Below, piece after piece: positions 1 through 10,439 of a stretch of 64,000 nucleotides of DNA. Location of the stretch: the NCBI GenBank assembly GCA_965194375.1, contig CBDAEL010000004.1; one strand, given 5' to 3'. Both the position numbers and the translations under genes were made by a program. How positions within the stretch are numbered: the stretch's first letter is position 1; every line of letters begins with the position of its first letter. Source of the stretch: Tabrizicola_A aquatica (lineage in GTDB: Bacteria > Pseudomonadota > Alphaproteobacteria > Rhodobacterales > Rhodobacteraceae). A model generated the notes under the pieces. The model was not told the DNA's origin. It did not search any database and was given only the letters and a program-made list of their open reading frames with translations.

Positions 1-623
1 GGAATCAGGTAATCGCCCGGATAAAGCCCTTCGCGAATCTCCGGCTCCAGCCCATTGGCCTCGCGGTAGCGCTCGTAAGCAGACCGCGCCAGCACATCGA
101 CCTGCGCACCGCCGTCGTTGATGTAATACTCGCGCGTCACATTCCAGCCGGCAAAGGCCAGAAGATTGGACAGGGCATCGCCCACAACCGCGCCGCGCAC
201 ATGGCCCACATGCATGGGACCCGTCGGGTTGGCCGAGACAAACTCAACGTTCACCCGCTGCCCCTGCCCCAACGCAGATTTCCCATAGGATTGGCCCGCT
301 TGCAGCGCGTCCTTCACCACGCGCTGCCACAAAGACGTGGCCAGCCGTAGGTTCAAAAAGCCCGGCCCCGCCACCTCGGCCGAGGTGATGCGCGCATCTT
401 TCGCCAGATGTGCCGCGAGTGCATCGGCAATCGCGCGGGGCTGCATCCCGGCAGGCTTTGCCAGCACCATCGCGGCATTGGTCGCCATGTCGCCATGGGC
501 CGGATCGCGCGGCGGTTCAACCGCGACGGCCGAAAGATCAAGGCCCGCGGGCAAGCTGCCCTCGGCTGCCATCTGGGCCAGAGTGTCGACGACGAGCGTG
601 CGGATTTCGGCGAAGAGGTTCAT
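1..623 (-). CDS. argS: Arginyl-tRNA synthetase, N-terminal part (cut by window edge)
   Basis: This class I aminoacyl-tRNA synthetase charges tRNA-Arg in the cytoplasm. About 207 N-terminal residues are visible. The start is the ATG at 621-623 (MNLFAEIRTLV). Residues 1 to about 90 form the N-terminal Add-1-type tRNA-binding domain, including the segment DPAHGDMATNAAMVLAKPAG. It is followed by the catalytic start ANPTGPMHVGHVRGA, in which HVGH is the HIGH-type signature, and then by a Tyr-rich stretch containing REYYINDGGAQ that is characteristic of ArgRS. The frame stays open to base 1, so the KMSKS loop and the anticodon-binding domain lie outside the window. The next gene on the same strand, coaD, lies 57 bp upstream. 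Identification is firm. Confidence 0.95.
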   Translation of the reverse strand, partial: MNLFAEIRTLVVDTLAQMAAEGSLPAGLDLSAVAVEPPRDPAHGDMATNAAMVLAKPAGMQPRAIADALAAHLAKDARITSAEVAGPGFLNLRLATSLWQRVVKDALQAGQSYGKSALGQGQRVNVEFVSANPTGPMHVGHVRGAVVGDALSNLLAFAGWNVTREYYINDGGAQVDVLARSAYERYREANGLEPEIREGLYPGDYLI

Positions 624-680
624 GTGATCAAATCCCTTATCTGGCTCAGGCGAATGCCAGAGGCCACGGGATTGGTCAAG

Positions 681-1178
681 CTAGCCGCGCGGAAGCCGCG
701 CCTTCAGCGCCGCCTCCACCGCCGGCGGGACGAATTTCGACACATCGCCGCCAAGCCGCGCGATTTCCTTCACCAGCTTGGACGCAATGGCCTGACGGCG
801 CGCATCGGCCATCAAGAACACCGTCTCAATGCTGGAATCCATCGCGCGGTTCATGCCGACCATCTGGAATTCATATTCGAAATCGGCCACCGCACGCAGA
901 CCGCGAATGATAACACCGGCGCCCACATCGCGCGCGCAGTCAATCAGCAGGTTCTCAAAGGGGTGCACCACAATCTCACCGCCGAACTTGGCCGTGATGG
1001 GCGCGCATTCGGCCTGCACCATCGCCACGCGCTCTTCCAGGCTGAACATCGGCCCTTTATCACGGTTGATTGCCACCCCAATGACCAGACGATCCACCAA
1101 GGCCAGCGCCCGCTGGATGATGTCAGTATGGCCAAGGGTGATCGGATCGAATGTTCCGGGGTATAGACCGATGCGCAT
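681..1178 (-). CDS. coaD: Phosphopantetheine adenylyltransferase
   Basis: CoaD transfers AMP from ATP to 4'-phosphopantetheine to give dephospho-CoA, the penultimate step of coenzyme A synthesis. The 165-residue product has the usual length. It opens with MRIGLYPGTFDPITLGH, containing the TxxH nucleotidyltransferase signature, and carries the conserved GLRAVADFEYEFQM segment. The ATG at 1176-1178 is chosen because GGGAG lies about 8 bp upstream. An in-frame TTG 12 bp earlier has no such site. It may be read together with argS. No unusual features. Confidence 0.97.
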   Translation of the reverse strand: MRIGLYPGTFDPITLGHTDIIQRALALVDRLVIGVAINRDKGPMFSLEERVAMVQAECAPITAKFGGEIVVHPFENLLIDCARDVGAGVIIRGLRAVADFEYEFQMVGMNRAMDSSIETVFLMADARRQAIASKLVKEIARLGGDVSKFVPPAVEAALKARLPRG

Positions 1179-1258
1179 GACGTCTCCCAAAGCCTTGCGC
1201 GCACACGCAACAATATTGCGCCCGCCCGCGCAAGCCCTTAATCGCGGCGCCCCTTCGG

Positions 1259-1693
1259 TCAGAAGCCCTTGATCATGCCTTCCAGCGCGTCTTTTTCCAT
1301 GGCGAGTTCCGACAACCGCGCCTTGACCACATCACCGATAGAGATCAACCCGATCAGTTGGGTGCCCTCGACCACCGGAATATGGCGAAACCGGCCGTCG
1401 GTCATTTTCTGCAAAACTGCATCGGTCTGATCGGTTAAGGCACAGGTGACCACCCGCGCAGTCATGATGCTGTCCACGGTGTCATTGAGGCAGGCCGACC
1501 CGCGCCGACCAATCTCGCGCACGATATCGCGCTCGGACACGATACCGCCCAGCGTCTTGCCATCTTTGGAAATGACCAGCGCGCCGATCTTGCGGGACGA
1601 CAGGATTTCGGCCGCCTGCGCCACCGAAACACCCGGCGGCGTGGTGACGACCCCTTCAGACCCTTTCGATTTTAGGATGTGGCTGACAAGCAT
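1259..1693 (-). CDS. CBS-domain pair protein
   Basis: A 144-residue cytoplasmic protein made almost entirely of two CBS motifs (a Bateman module). The first contains VAQAAEILSSRKIGALVISK and ends near IVSERDIVREIGRRG; the second contains DAVLQKMTDGRFRHIPVV and LIGLISIGDVVKARL. Such stand-alone modules usually bind adenine nucleotides and act as energy or redox sensors, but the partner cannot be told from sequence. The start ATG at 1691-1693 has GGGAGG just upstream. It lies downstream of the LysR gene on the same strand, with a gap of about 107 bp. Confidence 0.9.
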   Translation of the reverse strand: MLVSHILKSKGSEGVVTTPPGVSVAQAAEILSSRKIGALVISKDGKTLGGIVSERDIVREIGRRGSACLNDTVDSIMTARVVTCALTDQTDAVLQKMTDGRFRHIPVVEGTQLIGLISIGDVVKARLSELAMEKDALEGMIKGF

Positions 1694-1800
1694 AGGTACC
1701 TCCCTAGTTGTCCGTCACAGCGTTGCGCTGTCCCCGGATTCTGTCAAGGTATTCATGCGCCCCGAAGGCCACAGCGGCTATACTTCAAGGCTGGGTACGG

Positions 1801-2685
1801 TCACACGGCCTCAAGCCGCGCCATCTCAGCCCGGCACAGGCGCACCAGATCTTCGGCAAAGCGGGTCAGCCTTGGCACGCGGGCATCATCAGCGTGGCGG
1901 ATCAGCCAGAAGGACCGGGTCAGGCTGATGTCATCCGGCAAAATTCGCTGCAAATCGGGCGCGGCGGGCAGTGCAAAGTCGTGTACCACCCCGACCCCTG
2001 CCCCGGCGCGCAAGAAATTCAACTGCACCGACACCGAATTTGACGCCAAAGGCGGCGCGGCAAGACCAAGCTCGGCCAGATAGTCCAACTCTTTGTCAAA
2101 GATCATGTCAGGGATATAGCCCACCAGCCGATGCGCCCTTAGATCACCCCGGCTGGCAATCGGGGGATGGGCGGCCAGATAGTGGCGGCTGGCCGCAAGG
2201 TGCAGCCGGTAATCGGTAAGTTTTTGCACCACCAGCCGCCCCGCCTCGGGACGTGAGACGCCAATCGCCATGTCGGCTTCGCGCTTGGACAGGTTGAACA
2301 CCCGCGGCAAGGCGACCAATTGCACCTCAAGCCCCGGATGGCGGTCGCACATCTGTGCAAGGACCTGCGGCAAGAGATAATTGGCACAGCCGTCAGGCGC
2401 GCCCAACCGGATCTGCCCTGTCAGCCCCTCGGGCGTCTCGGCCGCCTCGTCCAAGCCGCGCAACGCGGCCTCGGCCGCCTCGGCCCGCGGCACCAAACGT
2501 GCGCCCGTTTCCGTCAGCGCATAGCCTTGCGGGCTTTTTACAAACAGCCGCGCCGCCAGACTGTCTTCAAGCCGCGAAATGCGACGGCCGACCGTGGCCG
2601 GATCGATCCGCAAAGCCTTGCCCGCCGCCGACAGGCTTTCGCGGCGCGCGACCGCCAGAAAGACGCGCAGATCGTCCCAATCCAT
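1801..2685 (-). CDS. LysR-family transcriptional regulator, divergent from mmsA
   Basis: A 294-residue LysR-type regulator. The N-terminal winged helix-turn-helix is clear (residues about 1-60: MDWDDLRVFLAVARRESLSA, then KALRIDPATVGRRISRLEDSL), followed by a periplasmic-binding-protein-like effector domain (GQIRLGAPDGCANYLLPQVL onward). I chose the ATG at 2683-2685 because family members normally begin at MDWDDL; an in-frame ATG at 2694 adds three residues and also has AGG upstream. It is transcribed divergently from mmsA with 101 bp between start codons, the classical LysR/target arrangement. Regulation of mmsA is therefore inferred from context. The effector is unknown. Confidence 0.9.
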   Translation of the reverse strand: MDWDDLRVFLAVARRESLSAAGKALRIDPATVGRRISRLEDSLAARLFVKSPQGYALTETGARLVPRAEAAEAALRGLDEAAETPEGLTGQIRLGAPDGCANYLLPQVLAQMCDRHPGLEVQLVALPRVFNLSKREADMAIGVSRPEAGRLVVQKLTDYRLHLAASRHYLAAHPPIASRGDLRAHRLVGYIPDMIFDKELDYLAELGLAAPPLASNSVSVQLNFLRAGAGVGVVHDFALPAAPDLQRILPDDISLTRSFWLIRHADDARVPRLTRFAEDLVRLCRAEMARLEAV

Positions 2686-2786
2686 CCGCCCCATCCTGCA
2701 ATAATGCAAAACACATTTGCCACCTTGCCGCTTTTCACAGCATTTTCGCAAGACTATTGTGGCGCAAAGCATCAGGAGGAAATCCC

Positions 2787-4286
2787 ATGAAAGAGATCGG
2801 TCACTGGATCAACGGCAAGCTGGTTGCAGGCACATCGGGCCGCTTTGCCGATATCATGAACCCCGCCACCGGCGAAGTTCAGGCGCGCGTGGCACTGGCC
2901 ACGGTGGCCGAGTTGAACTCTGCCATTGCCGACGCCGCCAAGGCACAAATCGGCTGGGCCGCGACCAACCCGCAGCGCCGCGCCCGCGTGATGATGGCCT
3001 TTGGGGCGCTTATCAATCAGCACATGGAAAAGCTGGCCGAGCTGGTGTCGCGCGAACACGGCAAGACCCTGCCCGATGCGCGCGGCGACGTGCAGCGCGG
3101 TCTTGAGGTGATCGAGGTCTGCATGGGTGCCCCGGCGTTCCTGAAGGGCGAGATGACCGACAACGCGGGTCCCGGCATTGACATCTACGCCATGCGTCAG
3201 GCCTTGGGCGTTGTGGCGGGCATCACGCCCTTCAACTTCCCCGCCATGATCCCCTTGTGGAAAATGGGCCCGGCACTGGCCAGCGGCAACGCCATGATCC
3301 TGAAGCCGTCCGAGCGGGTGCCTTCGACCTCGCTCTTCCTCGCCGAGCTTCTGAAAGAAGCCGGGCTGCCGGATGGCGTGTTGCAGGTGGTGAACGGCGA
3401 CAAGGAAATCGTCGACGGGATCTTGGACAACGAGACCATTCAAGGCGTGGGCTTTGTCGGTTCCACCCCGATCGCGCAGTATATCTATGGCCGTGCGGCC
3501 GCGAACGGCAAGCGCGCGCAGTGCTTTGGCGGTGCCAAGAACCACATGATCATCATGCCCGACGCCGACCTTGATAAGGCCGCTGACGCGCTGGTGGGCG
3601 CGGGCTTTGGCGCGGCAGGCGAACGCTGCATGGCGATTTCTGTCGCGGTGCCGGTGGGCGAGAAGACTGCCGACAAGCTGATCGAAAAGCTGATCCCGCG
3701 GATCGAAAAGCTGAAGGTTGGCCCCTACACAGCGGGCGAAGACGTGGACTTTGGCCCGGTGATCACCGCGCAGGCGCGCGACCGGATCAACGGGCTGATC
3801 GGTTCGGGCGTGGATCAGGGCGCGAAGCTGGTCATCGATGGCCGGGGGATCAAAATCCAAGGTTATGAGAACGGCTTCTTCGTGGGCCCGTCGCTTTTTG
3901 ACAACGTCACGCCCGACATGGAGATCTATAAGCAAGAGATCTTCGGCCCGGTGCTGTCGACCGTCCGCAAAGCCACCTATGAAGACGCGTTGAAACTGGT
4001 GATCGACAACGAATACGGCAATGGGACGGCGATCTTCACCGCCGACGGCGACACAGCGCGCGATTTCGCATCCCGCGTCAATGTGGGCATGGTGGGCATC
4101 AACTTCCCCATCCCGGTGCCGCTGTCTTATTACTCCTTCGGCGGCTGGAAGAAGTCGGCCTTTGGCGATTTGAACCAGTATGGTCCCGACGCCTTCCGCT
4201 TCTACACCAAGACCAAGACCGTCACCGCGCGCTGGTTCTCGGGCATCAAGGAAGGTGCCAGCCTGAACTTCAAAGCGATGGACTAA
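2787..4286 (+). CDS. mmsA: CoA-acylating methylmalonate-semialdehyde dehydrogenase
   Basis: MmsA oxidises methylmalonate semialdehyde (and malonate semialdehyde) with NAD and CoA to propionyl-CoA (acetyl-CoA) at the end of valine and myo-inositol catabolism. The 499-residue product has the family length. It shows the aldehyde dehydrogenase fold: the NAD-binding segment GITPFNFPAMIPLWKMGPAL near residues 145-164, GSTPIAQYIY around 225-235, and the catalytic cysteine at about residue 281 in AGERCMAIS. It lacks the usual general-base Glu region of hydrolytic ALDHs, as expected for the CoA-dependent subgroup. The start is set by AGGAGG about 8 bp upstream. The divergent LysR gene is the likely regulator. 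An intrinsic terminator follows at 4325. Confidence 0.96.
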   Translation: MKEIGHWINGKLVAGTSGRFADIMNPATGEVQARVALATVAELNSAIADAAKAQIGWAATNPQRRARVMMAFGALINQHMEKLAELVSREHGKTLPDARGDVQRGLEVIEVCMGAPAFLKGEMTDNAGPGIDIYAMRQALGVVAGITPFNFPAMIPLWKMGPALASGNAMILKPSERVPSTSLFLAELLKEAGLPDGVLQVVNGDKEIVDGILDNETIQGVGFVGSTPIAQYIYGRAAANGKRAQCFGGAKNHMIIMPDADLDKAADALVGAGFGAAGERCMAISVAVPVGEKTADKLIEKLIPRIEKLKVGPYTAGEDVDFGPVITAQARDRINGLIGSGVDQGAKLVIDGRGIKIQGYENGFFVGPSLFDNVTPDMEIYKQEIFGPVLSTVRKATYEDALKLVIDNEYGNGTAIFTADGDTARDFASRVNVGMVGINFPIPVPLSYYSFGGWKKSAFGDLNQYGPDAFRFYTKTKTVTARWFSGIKEGASLNFKAMD

Positions 4287-4324
4287 GCACGACTTAACCT
4301 AAGGCGGGCATAAGCCCAACTTGT

Positions 4325-4354
4325 CGCGCGCCGGAGCTTTCCGGCGCGCGTTTT
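4325..4354 (+). terminator. Intrinsic terminator after mmsA
   Basis: A perfect 11-bp GC-rich stem (CGCGCGCCGGA with TCCGGCGCGCG), a GCTT loop and four T residues. It sits 39 bp after the mmsA stop codon. There is no T-run on the opposite strand, so it should act on mmsA only. Confidence 0.85.
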
Positions 4355-4453
4355 CATGTCGACCAGACGCCAAGCCGCACAGATTTGCACCGAAGCACAT
4401 TAGACGCTCAAGACATCTTGCCAAACTTTGGATATTCATATTATCTTTTGAGT

Positions 4454-4882
4454 ATGTCGATATCCTTTCAGATACTCCATGACCGAGGTGTCGTCCTGGC
4501 CAAGCTTACCGGCCGGGTGCTGATGCAGGATTGCTTGAGTGCTGCCGCAGCCTATGCCCGCCACCCCGAAGCGCGCCCGACGCAACCTTTGCTGATCGAC
4601 CTGTCCGCAGTCACCGGTCACGAGACGGATTACGTGAAGATTTTGCAGGCCATGGCGCGCTTGCCCGATTACCTGTGGCACCGAGGAACGGAGCGTCTGG
4701 TGGTCTGCCTCGCGCCCCATGCGCTGTCTCGGCAGATCAGCGCTGCCGCAGCGCGGGCGATTTTGGAGATTCCGGAGGGCATTGCCCGCATCGCTCAGAC
4801 CGAGGCTGATGCGCTTGAAATTCTTGGCCTTCCAGAGCGGCGGTTGTGTGATTTGAGCCAGGGCTCTGCGCGCAACAGATGA
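4454..4882 (+). CDS. Small STAS/SpoIIAA-like protein, function unknown
   Basis: A 142-residue soluble protein beginning MSISFQILHDRGVVLAKLTG. The pattern of alternating strands, the segment RPTQPLLIDLSAVTG and the following helix DYVKILQAMARLPDYL resemble the SpoIIAA-like/STAS fold, but I do not recognise a named family. An upstream in-frame start would add 23 residues; I prefer the ATG at 4454 because the fold begins there, although no good ribosome-binding site precedes it. Its stop overlaps the start of the Crp/Fnr regulator as ATGA, so the two are almost certainly translated together. That coupling is the best clue to function: it may be an accessory of the regulator. Functional confidence is low. 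Confidence 0.7.
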   Translation: MSISFQILHDRGVVLAKLTGRVLMQDCLSAAAAYARHPEARPTQPLLIDLSAVTGHETDYVKILQAMARLPDYLWHRGTERLVVCLAPHALSRQISAAAARAILEIPEGIARIAQTEADALEILGLPERRLCDLSQGSARNR

Positions 4883-5523
4883 GCTGGATTGACGCGATCG
4901 ACCCGATCTCGGCGCCCGTGCGCCGGCGTTTGCTGTCCCTTACCGAACAAACCGTCGCAAAAGGTGCCGTCTTGTTTCGCCCCGGCGATGCCGCTCAGGG
5001 CTTTGTGATGGTCCTCTCAGGCCGGATTGAGGTGCATCTGACCGGCCCATCAGGGCGCGAGATCCTGCTTTATGCGGTCGAACCGGGGCAATCTTGCGTG
5101 CAAACCACCTTGGGGCTGATGGCGGGCGAGCCCTATTCTGGCGAGGCGCTGGCGGCAACAGACGCGCGGGTGGTGATGATCCCGCGCGCAATGTTCTTGC
5201 AGCTGATTGACAGCGAACCCGGCTTTCGCAGCTTTGTGATGACCGCCCTTGGGCGGCGCATGCAAGATGTCACGCGGCTTTTGGAACAAGTGGCCTTTGC
5301 CAGTATTGAAAGCCGCTTGGCCGCCGCCCTTCTTGACATGTCCGAGGGCAATTTGGTGCACGCAACGCAGGCCGAATTGGCTGCACGCATCGGATCGGCG
5401 CGGGAAGTGGTCACGCGCCGACTGGACGCCTTTCAGCGCGCGGGCTGGGTGGCAACCGACCGGGGCACTGTGCGGCTTTTGGACTTGGGCGCGCTGAAGC
5501 GGGCGGCAAGCCTTGCGCCATGA
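4879..5523 (+). CDS. Crp/Fnr-family transcriptional regulator
   Basis: A 214-residue regulator with an N-terminal cyclic-nucleotide-binding-like beta barrel (residues about 20-120; KGAVLFRPGDAAQGFVMVLS is the typical first turn), a dimer helix (VMTALGRRMQDVTRLLEQVA), and a C-terminal helix-turn-helix (QAELAARIGSAREVVTRRLD, about residues 165-185). There is no cluster of N-terminal cysteines as in Fnr, so it is not an obvious Fe-S oxygen sensor; single cysteines and the barrel may sense another ligand. It overlaps the upstream STAS-like gene by 4 bp. A CTGTGA-N5-TCACAG palindrome lies 29 bp after its stop, upstream of the DUF2892 gene, which is the likely target. Confidence 0.9.
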   Translation: MSWIDAIDPISAPVRRRLLSLTEQTVAKGAVLFRPGDAAQGFVMVLSGRIEVHLTGPSGREILLYAVEPGQSCVQTTLGLMAGEPYSGEALAATDARVVMIPRAMFLQLIDSEPGFRSFVMTALGRRMQDVTRLLEQVAFASIESRLAAALLDMSEGNLVHATQAELAARIGSAREVVTRRLDAFQRAGWVATDRGTVRLLDLGALKRAASLAP

Positions 5524-5551
5524 GGGGTGATTTTCTGATCTCTTGTCAAAC

Positions 5552-5568
5552 CTGTGACCAGATCACAG
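5552..5568. promoter_or_regulatory. Candidate Crp/Fnr-type operator
   Basis: Inverted repeat CTGTGA-CCAGA-TCACAG. The half-site TGTGA/TCACA is of the Crp class, although the 5-bp spacer is one shorter than the classical Crp spacing. It is centred about 82 bp before the DUF2892 start codon and directly after the Crp/Fnr gene. Binding by that regulator is inferred from position. Confidence 0.5.
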
Positions 5569-5641
5569 ACCGAATGCACAGAATCAGGTAGTTTTGATGC
5601 ATGACCGGACGAGATCCGGCCTGACCAATCAGGAGAGTGTT

Positions 5642-5851
5642 ATGTTCAAGACCAACGAAGGAACCGTCGACCGCGCGTTGCGAGTTATTGTGGGGCTTGG
5701 CCTATTGCTGTGGTTCTTCATGGGCCAAGGCGAAGGCTTTTGGCACTATGCCAAGCTGATCGGCATCGTGCCCTTGGCCACGGGCCTTATGGGGTCATGC
5801 CCAGTCTATTCAGTTTTGGGCATCAACACCTGCCCAATGAAGAAAGCCTGA
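5642..5851 (+). CDS. DUF2892 (YgaP-like) inner-membrane protein
   Basis: A 69-residue membrane protein that matches the DUF2892 family, also found as the C-terminal membrane part of the YgaP rhodanese. The N-terminal MFKTNEGTVDRALRVIVG is family-typical. There are two hydrophobic segments (VIVGLGLLLWFFMG and LIGIVPLATGLMGSCPVYSV) and two cysteines in the motif GSCPVYSVLGINTCPM near the C-terminus. Start: ATG at 5642 with AGGAGAG upstream. In many bacteria such proteins sit with rhodaneses and sulfide or redox regulators. Here a rhodanese lies about 3 kb away, beyond uvrA, and a Crp/Fnr gene is immediately upstream. A role in sulfur or redox homeostasis is inferred. Confidence 0.85.
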   Translation: MFKTNEGTVDRALRVIVGLGLLLWFFMGQGEGFWHYAKLIGIVPLATGLMGSCPVYSVLGINTCPMKKA

Positions 5852-5889
5852 GTTTTTGGTGAAGGATCGGGGGCGGCACGCGGCCGCCC

Positions 5890-8748
<2,859 letters not shown>

Positions 8749-8812
8749 GAACCACCTCTGCTCTGAGCGCTAGAGTTAGGCCGGAATCACTTGGTTTCCA
8801 ACCGGAAAATGT

Positions 8813-8827
8813 GAACATTAAGTGAAC
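8813..8827 (-). promoter_or_regulatory. LexA (SOS) box upstream of uvrA
   Basis: On the uvrA strand the sequence is GTTC-ACTTAAT-GTTC, an exact match to the alphaproteobacterial LexA consensus GTTC-N7-GTTC. It lies 65 bp upstream of the uvrA start codon. uvrA is a classical SOS gene in this group, so function is likely. Confidence 0.75.
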
Positions 8828-8862
8828 ATAGGCTCCTAAGCAGGAATTCTCTTCACAGGGGC

Positions 8863-8891
8863 TTTACAAATTCCATACATTGAATATATAT
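8863..8891 (+). promoter_or_regulatory. Rhodanese promoter with SqrR-type operator between -35 and -10
   Basis: A -35-like TTTACA (8863-8868) and an AT-rich -10-like TATATA/ATATAT (8885-8891) are separated by 16-17 bp. Between them, at 8870-8885, is ATTC-CATACATT-GAAT. This fits the ATTC-N8-GAAT site that I recall for SqrR, the persulfide-sensing ArsR-type repressor of Rhodobacter capsulatus. A repressor bound there would block RNA polymerase. The start codon follows 28 bp downstream. No sqrR gene is present in the window. Confidence 0.6.
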
Positions 8892-8918
8892 CAACCAAAT
8901 CCACGGAAAGGATACATC

Positions 8919-9275
8919 ATGTTCAATCTCTTCGGCGGCTCGTCCGCCAAACGCCTGACCGCCACCGACGCCGTTGCCATGGCCGCCAAGGGCGAGGTCA
9001 CGCTTTTGGATGTGCGCGAGGCGGGCGAAGTCGCCGCCTCTGGCACGGCCAAAGGGGGCGTTCACATTCCGCTGTCGATGGTGCCGCTGAAGGCCAACCC
9101 GCAAGGCCCCGACCACGACAAGCGGCTGGACCCGGCCAAGCCCGTCGCAGTGTTCTGCGCCGTGGGCGGGCGCGCCGGTCAAGCGGCGCAGGTGTTGGAG
9201 CGGCTGGGATACAGCGTGCACAACATCGGCGGTTTTGGCGATTGGGTCAGCGCCGGAGGCGCGGTTCAGCGCTGA
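8919..9275 (+). CDS. Single-domain rhodanese (sulfurtransferase)
   Basis: A 118-residue single-domain rhodanese. It shows the N-terminal CH2A-like LLDVREAGEVAASG and the active-site loop CAVGGRAGQAA, with the catalytic cysteine in VFC followed by a CxxGxR pattern, as expected for a thiosulfate or persulfide sulfurtransferase. There is no signal peptide, so it should be cytoplasmic. The ATG at 8919 is preceded by GGAAAGGA; an earlier in-frame start at 8880 would lie within the promoter. The gene converges on the MFS transporter gene and their 3' ends overlap by 10 bp. The SqrR-like operator in its promoter suggests induction by sulfide or sulfane sulfur. Confidence 0.92.
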   Translation: MFNLFGGSSAKRLTATDAVAMAAKGEVTLLDVREAGEVAASGTAKGGVHIPLSMVPLKANPQGPDHDKRLDPAKPVAVFCAVGGRAGQAAQVLERLGYSVHNIGGFGDWVSAGGAVQR

Positions 9276-10420
9276 ATTCGCCTCTGCGACTGCAGCCTGT
9301 GAAGGGCGATCCCCAGCGCCGAGAACCCGATGAGAAACAGGGCAAGGCCGCTTTGACCGGCCTTTTCCATGGCCCAGACCAGCATCGGCGTGCCGGTGGT
9401 GGTGCCAAGATTGCCCAGTTGAGCGATGGCCCCAGCCGCCTTTGCACGGTCCTCGGGGCTTGGGTTCAACTCTGCCAATGCCGCAAAGCTTGCCCCTTGC
9501 ACGATGCCCAGAGCGGCAGCGACCGCCAAAGCGAATAGAACGGCGGTCGGTTGGGCCCAAAATGCCCAAAGCCCCACTGCAGCGATCATCGCTGCAACAA
9601 ATCCCGCTTCCACCAATGCCACGGCCTGCATATGGCCCAAGAGCCAGACCCCCAGCGTCAAGGAAACCGCAATGGACACAAGCGGCATGGCAACACCGAT
9701 GAACCCGCCCAGTTCCCCCATTTGCGCAGGCAAAAGCGTCAAAACCGCGACATAGGTGACCGCATAGCACGCAAAACCCATGGCCGGGGCAGCAAGGAAG
9801 GGTGACGCGTAAATCGCCCGATGCTCTGCCAAAAGCGAAGGTCGCTGAGCCACAACCTCAACACCTGGGTCAGCGGGCATCAAAAGCCACAAAATTGCCG
9901 CCAAAGCCGCCATCCAGCCCGCGTGCAAGCCGAACAGATACCCCGGCCCCTGTGCGTCCAAAATCTGCGGCCCGATCCAGAACAGGACCGCATAGGCCAC
10001 CCCAAAAAAGGATGACCATAGCGTCATCGCCGCCCCCTGCCCGCGCCCGCCTGCAAGCCCAGCAATCGCCGTTGGCCCGACCACCACAATGGCCAGATGT
10101 GACAAGCCTTCCAAAACGCGGCTGGCCAACATCAGTGGATAGGGCGGAAAACTCATCTGCACGGCGCTGACCACAGCCCCGAGCAAAAGCGCCGCCACCA
10201 TGGCGCGCCGCGGCCCGATCCGCGCCACCCACAGGCCCGACGTGGTGCCAAGGATCAGCCCGACTGTGCCAACGATGGACAGCATGACCCCAATGCCAAT
10301 CCCGGCCTGAGCGGCGTAAACCTGTTCCAGCGCAGGATAGGCCACCGACATCTTGCCAAACTGCGCGGCCGCCCCGAGACCCGCCGCCCAGATCGCGAAA
10401 ATCGTCAGAGCGGCGCGCAT
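9266..10420 (-). CDS. MFS transporter
   Basis: A 384-residue major facilitator superfamily protein with about 12 hydrophobic segments. The loop between helices 2 and 3 contains LWVARIGPRRAM, a degenerate MFS motif A, and SRVLEGLSHLAIVVVGPTAI follows in helix 4. The substrate cannot be inferred. I place the start at the ATG giving MRAALTIFAIWAAGL; an upstream in-frame start would add 20 polar residues in front of the first helix. Its 3' end overlaps the convergent rhodanese gene by 10 bp. It lies 75 bp downstream of lpdA, with a hairpin terminator between. Confidence 0.88.
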   Translation of the reverse strand: MRAALTIFAIWAAGLGAAAQFGKMSVAYPALEQVYAAQAGIGIGVMLSIVGTVGLILGTTSGLWVARIGPRRAMVAALLLGAVVSAVQMSFPPYPLMLASRVLEGLSHLAIVVVGPTAIAGLAGGRGQGAAMTLWSSFFGVAYAVLFWIGPQILDAQGPGYLFGLHAGWMAALAAILWLLMPADPGVEVVAQRPSLLAEHRAIYASPFLAAPAMGFACYAVTYVAVLTLLPAQMGELGGFIGVAMPLVSIAVSLTLGVWLLGHMQAVALVEAGFVAAMIAAVGLWAFWAQPTAVLFALAVAAALGIVQGASFAALAELNPSPEDRAKAAGAIAQLGNLGTTTGTPMLVWAMEKAGQSGLALFLIGFSALGIALHRLQSQRRIQR

Positions 10421-10439
10421 TGGCAGATCCTTTGGCGAG

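Noticed and set aside
2697..2708. TGCA-ATAA-TGCA between the LysR gene and mmsA as a LysR box
   Set aside because: The arms are only 4 bp and the T-N11-A pattern is so permissive that the match has little weight without comparison to other genomes.
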